Below are positions 1 through 5,343 of a stretch of 5,343 bases of DNA, piece by piece (the first letter of the stretch is position 1; the number at the start of each line of letters is the position of its first letter). A model generated the notes under the pieces. It was given only the letters and a program-made list of their open reading frames with translations. It was not told the DNA's origin and did no database searches. The stretch covers positions 1-5,343 of the forward strand of contig DATAEK010000396.1 of the NCBI GenBank assembly GCA_036258055.1, given 5' to 3'. The stretch comes from DATAEK01 sp036258055 (GTDB taxonomy: Bacteria > Acidobacteriota > Vicinamibacteria > Vicinamibacterales > 2-12-FULL-66-21). Position numbers and translations under genes: made by a program.

Positions 1-2027
1 GCGATGATCTTCCTCGTCGTCTTGCACTCGGGATAACCGGTGCAGGCGAGAAACTGGCCGAAGCGGCCGCGCTTGACGACCATCGGCCGCCCGCAGTTCT
101 CGCACGTCTCGTCGATGTCCCCTTCGGCACCCGCCTCCGGCGTCTCGAGCTCGCGCGTGTTCTCGCAGTCTGGATAGCCGCTGCAGGCCAGGAACAGGCC
201 GAACTTGCCGGCCTTGATGACCATCGGCTTGCCGCACTTCTCGCACGTGACCGCCGGATCGGGCTCATACCCTTCTTTCAGGTTGAGCATCTCCTTCTCG
301 GCCCGCTTCAAATCCTTCTGGAACTTCTTGTAGAAGCTCGAGAGCGTCGACTCGTAGTTCTCCGTACCCTCTTCAATCTTGTCGAGGTCCTCCTCGAGCT
401 CGCGCGTGTAATTGACGTCGAGGATGTCGTCGAACGCTGGACTGAGCAGCTTCTCGACGAGCATCATGCCGAGCATCGTCGGTTTGAAGCGCCCATCGAT
501 CTTGTTCACGTAGTCCCGCGCCTGGATCACGCTGATGATGGAGGCGTACGTGCTCGGACGGCCGATCCCGTTCTCTTCCATCGCCTTGACGAGCGTCGCT
601 TCGCTGTAGCGTGGCGGCGGCTGTGTGAACTTCTGTTCCGGCTTCAGCTCCTTGAGCTCCAGCCGATCGCCCTCGGCAAGCGGCGGCAACACGCTCGCAC
701 CCTCGTCATCGTCCGCGCTGGACGCGTCGGGGCCAGGGCCTCCGCTCCGCTGCTCGACCGGCACTGCGGCTTCCAGGTTGTAGACCGCCAGCCAGCCGGC
801 GAATTTCGGAACCGATCCCTTCACCCGGAACAGGTAGTTTGCGGCGGTGATGTCCACGGTCGTCTCGTCGAACGTCGCTGGAGGCATCTGCGACGCGACG
901 AAACGGTTCCAGATCAGTTTGTAGAGGTAGTACTGATCCGCTGTCAGGTGCCCCCGCACGTCGTCGGGCTGATACTGCATCGCGGTCGGACGAATCGCCT
1001 CGTGCGCGTCCTGCGCGTCCGCTTTCGCGCGGTAGTAGGTCGGCTTTTCCGGCACGTAGTCGGGACCGAACCGCTGACCGATGAACTCGCGAACATCCGT
1101 CAGCGCCTGATCCGACACGCGCGTGGAGTCGGTGCGCATGTAGGTGATGAGGCCGACCGATCCTTCGCCCGGCAGCTCGATCCCTTCGTAGAGCTGCTGC
1201 GCGATCATCATCGTCTTCTTGACCGGGAAGCGCGAGGCCTGTTGGAGCTTGCTCGTAATGAAGGGCGGCACCGCGCCCTTCTTGCGCTCCTTCGTCGTGA
1301 CCGTGCTGACGACCCAGTCCGCTTTGCGAAGATCGGCCAGGATTGCCGTCGCGTCGGCTTCGTTGCCGACCTTGATGTTCGCGCCGTCGCGCTTCAGCAG
1401 CCGCGCGTCGAACTCGGGTGGCACCGGACCGGCGAGCCGGGCGGTGATGTTCCAGTACTCTTCCGCGACGAAGCGCTCGATCTCCCGCTCACGATCGCAG
1501 ACCAGCTTGAGCGCGACCGACTGCACGCGTCCGGCACTGAGACCGCGGCGGACCTTGTCCCAGAGCAGCGGGCTGATCTTGTAGCCGACCAGCCGATCGA
1601 GAACCCGGCGCGCCTGCTGGGCGTCGACCATCTGTTTGTTGATGGTCGTCGGATGTTCGAGCGCCGAGAGCACACCTTTCTTGGTGATCTCGTTGAACAT
1701 CAGGCGCCGGATCTTCTTTCGGTTGGTACTGCCGAGCTCTTCGGCGAGATGCCAGCCGATGGCTTCCCCCTCGCGGTCCGGGTCGGTCGCCATGAAGATC
1801 TCGTCGGCGCCCTTTGCAGCATCCTTGAGTTCCTTGAGAACCTTCCTACGGGTCGCAATGACCTCGTACGACGGCTCGAACCCCTCGTCGACGTCCACGC
1901 CCAGTTTGCTCTTCGGCAAATCGCGGACGTGCCCCATCGAAGCGACGACTTTGTAATTCCGACCCAAATATTTGTTGATGGTCTTCGCCTTCGCCGGCGA
2001 CTCCACCACGACCAATGCCTTTGCCAT
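1..2027 (-). CDS. topA: DNA topoisomerase I (type IA), 3' end beyond window
   Basis: Type IA topoisomerase that relaxes negatively supercoiled DNA by passing a strand through a transient single-strand break, cytoplasmic. Seen: 675 codons from ATG at 2027, open at the left edge. The N-terminal Toprim domain has the ESPAKAKT motif with E9, and TDPDREGEA with D82, D84 and E86 (metal-binding acidic triad). KVRRGLSAGRVQSVAL is the conserved core motif that follows. The catalytic tyrosine is Y296 in GLITYMRTDS (codon 1142-1140), and GIGRPSTYA follows later. Two C-terminal C4 zinc ribbons are visible: C595/C598/C615/C621 and C642/C645/C662/C668. E. coli TopA is 865 aa with several such ribbons, so more C-terminus probably lies outside the window. 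An acidic, low-complexity loop (SADDDEG) sits in the core, a common variable spot. The start is supported by an AAGG/AGG Shine-Dalgarno in the 14-nt gap after dprA and by the match of MAKALVVVESPAKAKT to the family N-terminus. Likely cotranscribed with dprA. Confidence 0.97.
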   Translation of the reverse strand, partial: MAKALVVVESPAKAKTINKYLGRNYKVVASMGHVRDLPKSKLGVDVDEGFEPSYEVIATRRKVLKELKDAAKGADEIFMATDPDREGEAIGWHLAEELGSTNRKKIRRLMFNEITKKGVLSALEHPTTINKQMVDAQQARRVLDRLVGYKISPLLWDKVRRGLSAGRVQSVALKLVCDREREIERFVAEEYWNITARLAGPVPPEFDARLLKRDGANIKVGNEADATAILADLRKADWVVSTVTTKERKKGAVPPFITSKLQQASRFPVKKTMMIAQQLYEGIELPGEGSVGLITYMRTDSTRVSDQALTDVREFIGQRFGPDYVPEKPTYYRAKADAQDAHEAIRPTAMQYQPDDVRGHLTADQYYLYKLIWNRFVASQMPPATFDETTVDITAANYLFRVKGSVPKFAGWLAVYNLEAAVPVEQRSGGPGPDASSADDDEGASVLPPLAEGDRLELKELKPEQKFTQPPPRYSEATLVKAMEENGIGRPSTYASIISVIQARDYVNKIDGRFKPTMLGMMLVEKLLSPAFDDILDVNYTRELEEDLDKIEEGTENYESTLSSFYKKFQKDLKRAEKEMLNLKEGYEPDPAVTCEKCGKPMVIKAGKFGLFLACSGYPDCENTRELETPEAGAEGDIDETCENCGRPMVVKRGRFGQFLACTGYPECKTTRKII

Positions 2028-2041
2028 ACCTGACCTTACGT
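2028..2041 (-). promoter_or_regulatory. topA ribosome binding site in the dprA-topA gap
   Basis: On the minus strand the 14-nt gap between the dprA TAA and the topA ATG contains AAGG and AGG a few bases before the start. The gap is too short for an independent promoter in itself, so topA translation most likely depends on the dprA transcript or on a promoter inside dprA. Confidence 0.55.
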
Positions 2042-3136
2042 TTACGTTAACAGACCCGAGGGGTGCTCAGCCGCTTCGACTCTGGCAAATCGGCCGCCAG
2101 AGGTGGTCACGACCCGGCCGCGCAGCTCCAATTCCATCAAACGTGGCAGCAGTCGCGGCCCGGGCGTACCGGTCAGCGCTGCGAGCTCGTCCAATCTATA
2201 AACCTCTCCCGGCTCCATTCGAGCCAGTAACGGGTCTGAATTCAATACTTTGCTGCCGGAATAGCGAGCGGGACGCCCCGCCCGCCATCCGAACTCTTCA
2301 AGGATATCGTCAGCTGTCTCGACGACCTTTGCTCCATCCTTCAGGAGGCCGTGCGATCCCCGGTTGCGTCCGCTGAGGACATTTCCCGGCACCGCCATGA
2401 CGTCCCGGCCCTGCTCGAGCGCGTATCTGGCTGTGATCAGCGACCCGCTCTTGTCCGATGCTTCGACGATCACCACCGCCAGCGAGATCCCGCTGATGAT
2501 GCGATTGCGGAGCGGAAAGTGCTCGGGGAGCGGCTGGGCGCCGGGCCCTAACTCGCTCACCAGCAGGCCATTGCCGCAGATCCTGTCGGCGAGGTCGCGG
2601 TGCTCGGCCGGATAGATTCTGTCCAGACCTGATCCCAACACCGCGACCGTGAAACCGCCAGCCGACAGACAGCCGCGATGAGCCGCCGAGTCTACGCCCC
2701 TGGCCAGTCCGCTGGCAACCACGATGCCGGCGCTGCCCAGCTCGGCGCCTAACCGTTCGCCGACCTGGAGGGCGTACTCTGTTGCCCCACGAGATCCAAC
2801 GATTGCCACGGCGGCTCGTGGCAACACATCGACCGCGCCCCTCACCCAGAGCACCGGCGGCGGATCGGGAATGCAATCGAGGAGCACCGGATATCGCGGG
2901 TCGAACCACGCGATCGGCTCAGCCCGAGCGGACGCGGCGCCCGTAAGCGCCTCGTCGGCCATTCGGGAGGCCCGGTCGAGCGCCGATCCCCAGTCCGATG
3001 GAGGCACCTCGCACGCCTGGAGAACCGCCTTCAGCGCATGCCGTCCGTCGAGTCGGCGATTCTCCTTGAACGCGGCGGCCCCCCGTGCACGGGACACGGG
3101 AAGCATCGAGGCGGCGACAGTTGTGTGCAGATCCAT
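2042..3136 (-). CDS. dprA: DNA-processing protein DprA/Smf
   Basis: Cytoplasmic single-strand DNA-binding protein that loads RecA on incoming DNA during natural transformation; it is also conserved in many bacteria not known to be competent. Seen: 364 aa. The family lead-in FDPRYPVLLDCIPDPPPVLWVRG-type segment is at residues 78-100. The Rossmann-like DprA core is at about 108-280, with VGSRGATEY (113-121), SGLARGVDSAAHRG (142-155), AVLGSGLDRIYP (165-176), ELGPG plus FPLRNRIISG (195-216), VEASDKSGSLITARYA (224-239) and the AVPGN...RGSHGLLKDGA segment (248-269). A C-terminal winged-helix domain (about 300-354, DELAALTG...LMELELRGRV) matches the DprA C-terminal type. The first ~75 residues are short and lack the usual glycine-rich helix-hairpin-helix motif. 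ATG 3136 is the only plausible start, because an in-frame TGA lies a few codons upstream; GGAG lies 4 nt before it. The stop is 14 nt before topA, indicating an operon. Confidence 0.96.
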   Translation of the reverse strand: MDLHTTVAASMLPVSRARGAAAFKENRRLDGRHALKAVLQACEVPPSDWGSALDRASRMADEALTGAASARAEPIAWFDPRYPVLLDCIPDPPPVLWVRGAVDVLPRAAVAIVGSRGATEYALQVGERLGAELGSAGIVVASGLARGVDSAAHRGCLSAGGFTVAVLGSGLDRIYPAEHRDLADRICGNGLLVSELGPGAQPLPEHFPLRNRIISGISLAVVIVEASDKSGSLITARYALEQGRDVMAVPGNVLSGRNRGSHGLLKDGAKVVETADDILEEFGWRAGRPARYSGSKVLNSDPLLARMEPGEVYRLDELAALTGTPGPRLLPRLMELELRGRVVTTSGGRFARVEAAEHPSGLLT

Positions 3137-3225
3137 ACGACTCCGGTCCGCACATCAGCCCGAAAACCGAAGGGGCCGGCTCCGCGGCTGCCTGTGCAGC
3201 AACAGCGGCCCGACCCCTCGTCCTC

Positions 3226-3255
3226 ATTATAGGAGTCGATTGTTTCCGCCCGCAA
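3226..3255 (-). promoter_or_regulatory. Predicted sigma-70-type promoter for dprA-topA
   Basis: On the minus strand a perfect consensus -10 TATAAT (3231-3226) lies 18 bp downstream of TTGCGG (3255-3250), which matches the TTG of the -35 consensus. Transcription would begin near 3219, giving a leader of roughly 80 nt before the dprA ATG at 3136. In this GC-rich context a perfect TATAAT is unlikely to be random, but the -35 match is only partial and no start site has been measured. Confidence 0.6.
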
Positions 3256-3375
3256 CGCCTTCGATTACGGACACCGTCGTCCGCTTACGAAAACCTCCGC
3301 CGTTCTGGTCGTTTCCACTCGCCGGTCGGCGCTCGGCCGTGGTACGGGCATTGCTCCAGCGGTGACGGAAAGCGC

Positions 3376-3404
3376 TTGCGGCGGTGGGCGCCGGTCGCTA
3401 TAGT
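3376..3404 (+). promoter_or_regulatory. Predicted sigma-70-type promoter for the TPR/lipoprotein genes
   Basis: TTGCGG (3376-3381), a 17-bp spacer and TATAGT (3399-3404) form a good sigma-70-like promoter. The predicted start site, about 7 nt after the -10, falls near 3411, only about 6 nt before the ATG at 3417. The transcript would therefore be nearly leaderless, which agrees with the absence of a Shine-Dalgarno sequence before that ATG. Confidence 0.55.
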
Positions 3405-3416
3405 TGACGAAACACC

Positions 3417-3773
3417 ATGACGTTCCGGGCTCTGGTCTTCACGGCGGCGCTCGTGGGAATTGTGCCTTCCGTCCACGCGGAAGACGCACGCTCGAAAGCC
3501 AAAGAGCAAGTGGAGTTCGGCGTCAAGGTCGCGCAGGACGGTCTCTGGAAAGAAGCGGCGTATCGCTGGGAGAAAGCCGTCGAGATCGATCCCACCTACC
3601 CCGCCGCGTGGAACAATCTCGCGATCGCGTACGAGCAGCAGGGCAACTTCGAGCAGGCGCGCAAGGCGTACGAGAAGGCCCTTCAGCTGGATCCGAAGAA
3701 CATGATGATCCGGCAGAACTACGATCTGTTCAAAGAAATAAATGACCGCGCGAAACGTCGCAGCGATCGCTAG
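3417..3773 (+). CDS. Small exported TPR-repeat protein
   Basis: 118 aa. Residues 1-21 form a signal peptide: a short positive start (MTFR), a hydrophobic stretch, and a likely signal peptidase I site after VHA (VHA|ED). The mature part is two tetratricopeptide repeats at about residues 29-62 and 63-96. The second is close to consensus, with W65, N67, L68, Y72, G76, A81, Y85, A88, L91 and P93. A short charged tail ends in RAKRRSDR. TPR proteins are scaffolds for protein-protein contact, so it probably acts in the periplasm or at a membrane face, but its partner is unknown. The next gene, a lipoprotein, begins 32 nt before this stop codon, so the two are probably translationally coupled and may form a complex. 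The start is fixed by the signal peptide even though no Shine-Dalgarno precedes it. No specific family name is recognised; two repeats is very small for a stand-alone TPR protein. Confidence 0.88.
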   Translation: MTFRALVFTAALVGIVPSVHAEDARSKAKEQVEFGVKVAQDGLWKEAAYRWEKAVEIDPTYPAAWNNLAIAYEQQGNFEQARKAYEKALQLDPKNMMIRQNYDLFKEINDRAKRRSDR

Positions 3774-4536
3774 CTTCGTGCTGATCTGCGGCGCGGCCGC
3801 ATGCACGAACTTCTACGAGATTCCGATCGAGACACCGATCCAGCCCAAGATGGACGTGTCTCCGTTCCAGCGTGTGCTCGTCGCCGGTTTCATCGGCGGC
3901 GGCACCGAGGACGTCGATGCGAACCTCGAAACGGTCCGTCTGCTTCGCAGTCAGCTCCGATCGAAATCGAACCTGCGGGTAATCGAAGCCGAGGTCCTGC
4001 CTCTCGCCAACATCGCGGCGGAGCAGGTCAAGGATAAGGCCGCCTCCTCGCCGCCGGGTGGCGCGGCCGACGGTCAACAGACGTCGAACGAGCAGGAAGC
4101 GCGCGTCCGCAACGAGAAAGACCTCGAGAAGTATCAGGGCATCTTCGCCGACACCGCATTCTGGAAGAAGCTCGGTGAGGAATACCAGAACCCGCTCATC
4201 GTCACCGGGACCGTCCTCTTCACGCCGACCCAGACCTCGGGCTTCGTGATGCAGGAGCGTGAGGTGTACGACCAGTTCGGAAGGCGCCGCGTCGTCCCCG
4301 TGCGGACGTACATGGAGCGCAAAGGGTTCATCCTGACGCCGAAGTTCATTTTTATCGACGGCCGGACCGGCGCCACGCTCTACTCGGAGAAGTTCACCGA
4401 GCAGGTGCTCTACAGCGCGCAGCAGAACACGCCGGCGCTCTCGTCGTACTTCGAGCTGATGGACAAGCTCATTCCGTTCTTCCTCAACACCTTGAGCACG
4501 CAGAAGGTCCGGGGAACCCGGGTTCTCCTCAAATAA
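3742..4536 (+). CDS. Predicted lipoprotein of unrecognised family, possibly CsgG/FlgO-like fold
   Basis: 264 aa. The N-terminus MTARN plus a hydrophobic stretch ends in GAAAC, giving a lipobox with lipidated C21. The -3 residue is Ala rather than the usual Leu, so the box is slightly atypical. Thr at +2 would not retain it in the inner membrane under the E. coli Lol rule, so an outer-membrane location is inferred. The mature domain starts with a beta strand RVLVAGFIGGG (44-54), then a helix with ETVRLLRSQLRSK (63-75) and strand LRVIEAEVLPL (78-88). A hydrophilic, probably disordered linker spans 97-126. Strand PLIVTGTVLF (151-160), a tyrosine/arginine-rich segment at about 171-194, and KFIFIDGRTGATLYSEKF (201-218) follow. 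This order resembles CsgG/FlgO/TolB-N type periplasmic alpha/beta domains; that is an inference from pattern only. It overlaps the TPR gene by 32 nt in a different frame and has no strong Shine-Dalgarno, suggesting coupled translation. Function is unknown. Confidence 0.87.
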   Translation: MTARNVAAIASFVLICGAAACTNFYEIPIETPIQPKMDVSPFQRVLVAGFIGGGTEDVDANLETVRLLRSQLRSKSNLRVIEAEVLPLANIAAEQVKDKAASSPPGGAADGQQTSNEQEARVRNEKDLEKYQGIFADTAFWKKLGEEYQNPLIVTGTVLFTPTQTSGFVMQEREVYDQFGRRRVVPVRTYMERKGFILTPKFIFIDGRTGATLYSEKFTEQVLYSAQQNTPALSSYFELMDKLIPFFLNTLSTQKVRGTRVLLK

Positions 4537-4651
4537 CCGTCTCGCGCCGAAAATCCCCGCAAGCCTTTACTCCGTAAGAGCTTCCGTGTTACCCTAATAG
4601 CTTTGCCGGTAGTCGAATAGCCCTGTCCGTGGGGCCTGTGAGGAGTTGAAC
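4537..4651 (+). promoter_or_regulatory. rplU leader region with weak promoter candidate
   Basis: This 115-nt gap precedes rplU. The best promoter candidate is TTTACT (4566-4571), an 18-bp spacer and TACCCT (4590-4595); CCTAAT overlaps just downstream. All matches are weak. A small stem GCCC (4620-4623) with GGGC (4632-4635) lies just before the ribosome binding site. No convincing terminator for the upstream lipoprotein gene is visible, so L21 may be expressed both by read-through and from this weak promoter. I cannot recognise a known L21 leader RNA motif here. Confidence 0.3.
4641..4645 (+). promoter_or_regulatory. rplU Shine-Dalgarno (decides the GTG start)
   Basis: AGGAG lies 6 nt before GTG at 4652, an ideal spacing. 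An in-frame TTG at 4646 directly abuts this motif and cannot be served by it, so GTG 4652 is chosen as the start. Confidence 0.85.
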
Positions 4652-4966
4652 GTGTTCGCAATCATTCAAAGCGGCGGACGGCAGGTCAAGGTGACGCCTG
4701 GCTCGGTCATCACCGTGGATCGCGTCAACGTCGAAGCCGGCCAGGAAGTCAGCATCGACCGCGTGCTGGTGCTCGAAAAGGACGGCGGCGAAGTGCTCGC
4801 CGGCGCGCCGTTCGTCGCCAACGTCCGGGTCATCGGTGTCGTCGACGGTGAGACGCGCGGGCCGAAGATCCGCATCTTCAAGAAGAAGAAGCGCAAGGGC
4901 ATGCGCCGGACGAAGGGCCACCGCAGCACCCTGACCCGCATCCGGATCAAGGACATCCTCGTCTGA
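4652..4966 (+). CDS. rplU: 50S ribosomal protein L21
   Basis: Ribosomal protein of the large subunit that binds 23S rRNA. Seen: 104 aa from GTG, against 103 aa in E. coli. The N-terminus MFAIIQSGGRQVKV matches the family's M-[YF]-A-[IV]-[IFV]-[QK]-[ST]-G-G-[KR]-Q pattern. The middle has the conserved GxPFV element (residues 51-55, GAPFV). The basic rRNA-binding stretch KIRIFKKKKRKGMRRTKGHR (72-91) corresponds to the family signature ending in GHR, with Met where many members have an aromatic residue. The C-terminus IRIKDILV fits the usual IKxI ending. It is followed after 21 nt by rpmA, the near-universal bacterial partner of rplU, so the two are cotranscribed. A longer reading from TTG 4646 would add only two residues and is rejected on Shine-Dalgarno spacing. 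Confidence 0.97.
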   Translation: MFAIIQSGGRQVKVTPGSVITVDRVNVEAGQEVSIDRVLVLEKDGGEVLAGAPFVANVRVIGVVDGETRGPKIRIFKKKKRKGMRRTKGHRSTLTRIRIKDILV

Positions 4967-4987
4967 TCGCAAGGAAGACACGACATC

Positions 4988-5272
4988 ATGGCTCATAAAA
5001 AAGGGCAGGGCAGCTCACGAAACGGCCGCGACAGCAACTCACAGCGGCTCGGCGTGAAGCGGTTCGACGGCAACGTGGTCAGCGGCGGCTCGATCCTCGT
5101 CCGCCAGCGCGGACGACGCTTCAAGCCCGGGCTCAACGTCGGGCTCGGAAAAGACGACACGCTCTTCGCCAAGATCGCCGGGCGCGTCAAGTTCGAAGAC
5201 CACGGCTCGCGCGGCCGCGTGATCAGCGTGCATCCGGTCGAACCGAAAGAGTCGGCAGTCGAGAGTCGTTAG
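4988..5272 (+). CDS. rpmA: 50S ribosomal protein L27
   Basis: Large-subunit protein whose N-terminal tail reaches the peptidyl transferase centre. Seen: 94 aa starting MAHKKGQGSSRNGRDSNSQR, then LGVKRFDG, GSILVRQRGRRFKPG, NVGLGKDDTLFA and GRVKFE, all standard L27 elements in order. Because it begins directly with MAHKK it lacks the cleaved N-terminal extension typical of Firmicutes. The ATG is preceded by AAGGAAG (4971-4977) at about 10 nt. The 21-nt gap after rplU indicates one operon; obgE often follows in other bacteria but would lie outside this window. The protein is about 9 residues longer than the 85-aa E. coli protein. The last codons (residues 88/89-94, ESAVESR) and the TAG stop are formed by the heptamer repeat that continues downstream, so this tail is likely a recent, non-essential addition. 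Confidence 0.97.
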   Translation: MAHKKGQGSSRNGRDSNSQRLGVKRFDGNVVSGGSILVRQRGRRFKPGLNVGLGKDDTLFAKIAGRVKFEDHGSRGRVISVHPVEPKESAVESR

Positions 5273-5343
5273 TCATCAGTCACAGTCGGCAGTCAGTCGG
5301 CAGTCGGCAGTCCGTCGGCAGTCGGCAGCGTCGGCAGTCAGTC
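5250..5343. repeat. Degenerate AGTCGGC-type heptamer tandem repeat
   Basis: AGTC recurs at exact 7-nt steps at 5250, 5257, 5264, 5271 and 5278, then again with one 6-nt step at 5284. The unit GTCGGCA occurs seven times, at 5251, 5285, 5296, 5303, 5314, 5321 and 5330. In the right part, heptamers alternate with GTCA or GTCC tetramers. The tract starts inside rpmA, includes its stop codon and runs to the window end, so its full length is unknown. It has no long dyad and no spacer structure; it is neither a rho-independent terminator nor a CRISPR array. Confidence 0.9.

Larger units (their letters stand above)
3137..3416. other. Divergent intergenic region between dprA and the TPR gene
   Basis: This 280-bp stretch separates the two divergent gene blocks. 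It holds one promoter candidate for each direction. Between the two -35 elements lie two short inverted repeats: CGGAC-6 nt-GTCCG at 3268-3283 and CGCCG-GT-CGGCG at 3320-3331. Either could be an operator or simply chance in GC-rich DNA. Open frames that cross the region have no start context or recognisable protein features, and I see no RNA gene. Confidence 0.6.

Noticed and set aside
948..2033. 361-codon open frame on the plus strand
   Set aside because: It lies fully antisense to topA, whose catalytic motifs are unmistakable. The translation is Arg/Leu/Asp-rich without domain features, as expected for the complementary frame of a GC-rich gene.
2310..2909. 199-codon open frame on the minus strand
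   Set aside because: It is a shifted frame inside dprA; the translation is Arg/Gly-rich and the dprA frame carries all family motifs.
3285..3806. 173-codon open frame on the minus strand
   Set aside because: It is antisense to the TPR gene, whose signal peptide and two TPR units are clear; the antisense product has no recognisable features.
4511..4528. GC-rich hairpin at the end of the lipoprotein gene (7-bp stem, CCGG loop) as a terminator
   Set aside because: It lies inside the coding region and is followed by TCAAATAACC, without a T-run, so it does not look like a rho-independent terminator.
4646..4966. Longer rplU reading from TTG 4646
   Set aside because: TTG directly abuts the AGGAG ribosome binding site; GTG 4652 has ideal spacing and gives the standard L21 N-terminus.
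5250..5343. CRISPR array or terminator at the right edge
   Set aside because: The units are 7 nt and nearly contiguous with no unique spacers, and there is no long dyad or T-tract; it is a simple degenerate tandem repeat.

Overview
The window is ordinary, gene-dense, GC-rich bacterial chromosome. It holds two divergent gene blocks and ends in a repeat tract. The organism is a high-GC bacterium with an outer membrane: one product looks like an outer-membrane-directed lipoprotein, and L27 starts MAHKK with no cleavable N-terminal extension. Gene content and protein style would fit Acidobacteriota (Vicinamibacteria-like), but that is an impression from the sequence and not a search result.

Left block, minus strand (3136 down to 1): dprA (DNA-processing protein A) is followed after 14 nt by topA (type IA DNA topoisomerase I). 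topA runs off the left edge; its first 675 codons are visible, including the Toprim domain, the active-site tyrosine and two C4 zinc ribbons. The two genes probably share a transcript from a promoter at about 3226-3255.

The 280-bp divergent intergenic region (3137-3416) carries a recognisable sigma-70-like promoter for each direction. Both have the -35 hexamer TTGCGG. Two short inverted repeats lie between them. I see no gene in it.

Right block, plus strand (3417 to 5272): a small exported TPR protein overlaps by 32 nt with a predicted lipoprotein of unrecognised family. The pair is followed by rplU (L21) and rpmA (L27), the usual bacterial L21-L27 pair. The TPR/lipoprotein pair is the least understood part of the window and probably acts at the envelope. 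There is no clear terminator between it and rplU, so read-through into the ribosomal genes is possible.

Right edge (5250-5343): a degenerate heptamer tandem repeat (AGTCGGC-like) begins inside the last codons of rpmA, supplies its stop codon and continues to the window end. This is the most unusual structural signal seen. No RNA genes, insertion sequences, CRISPR array or defence system were found.
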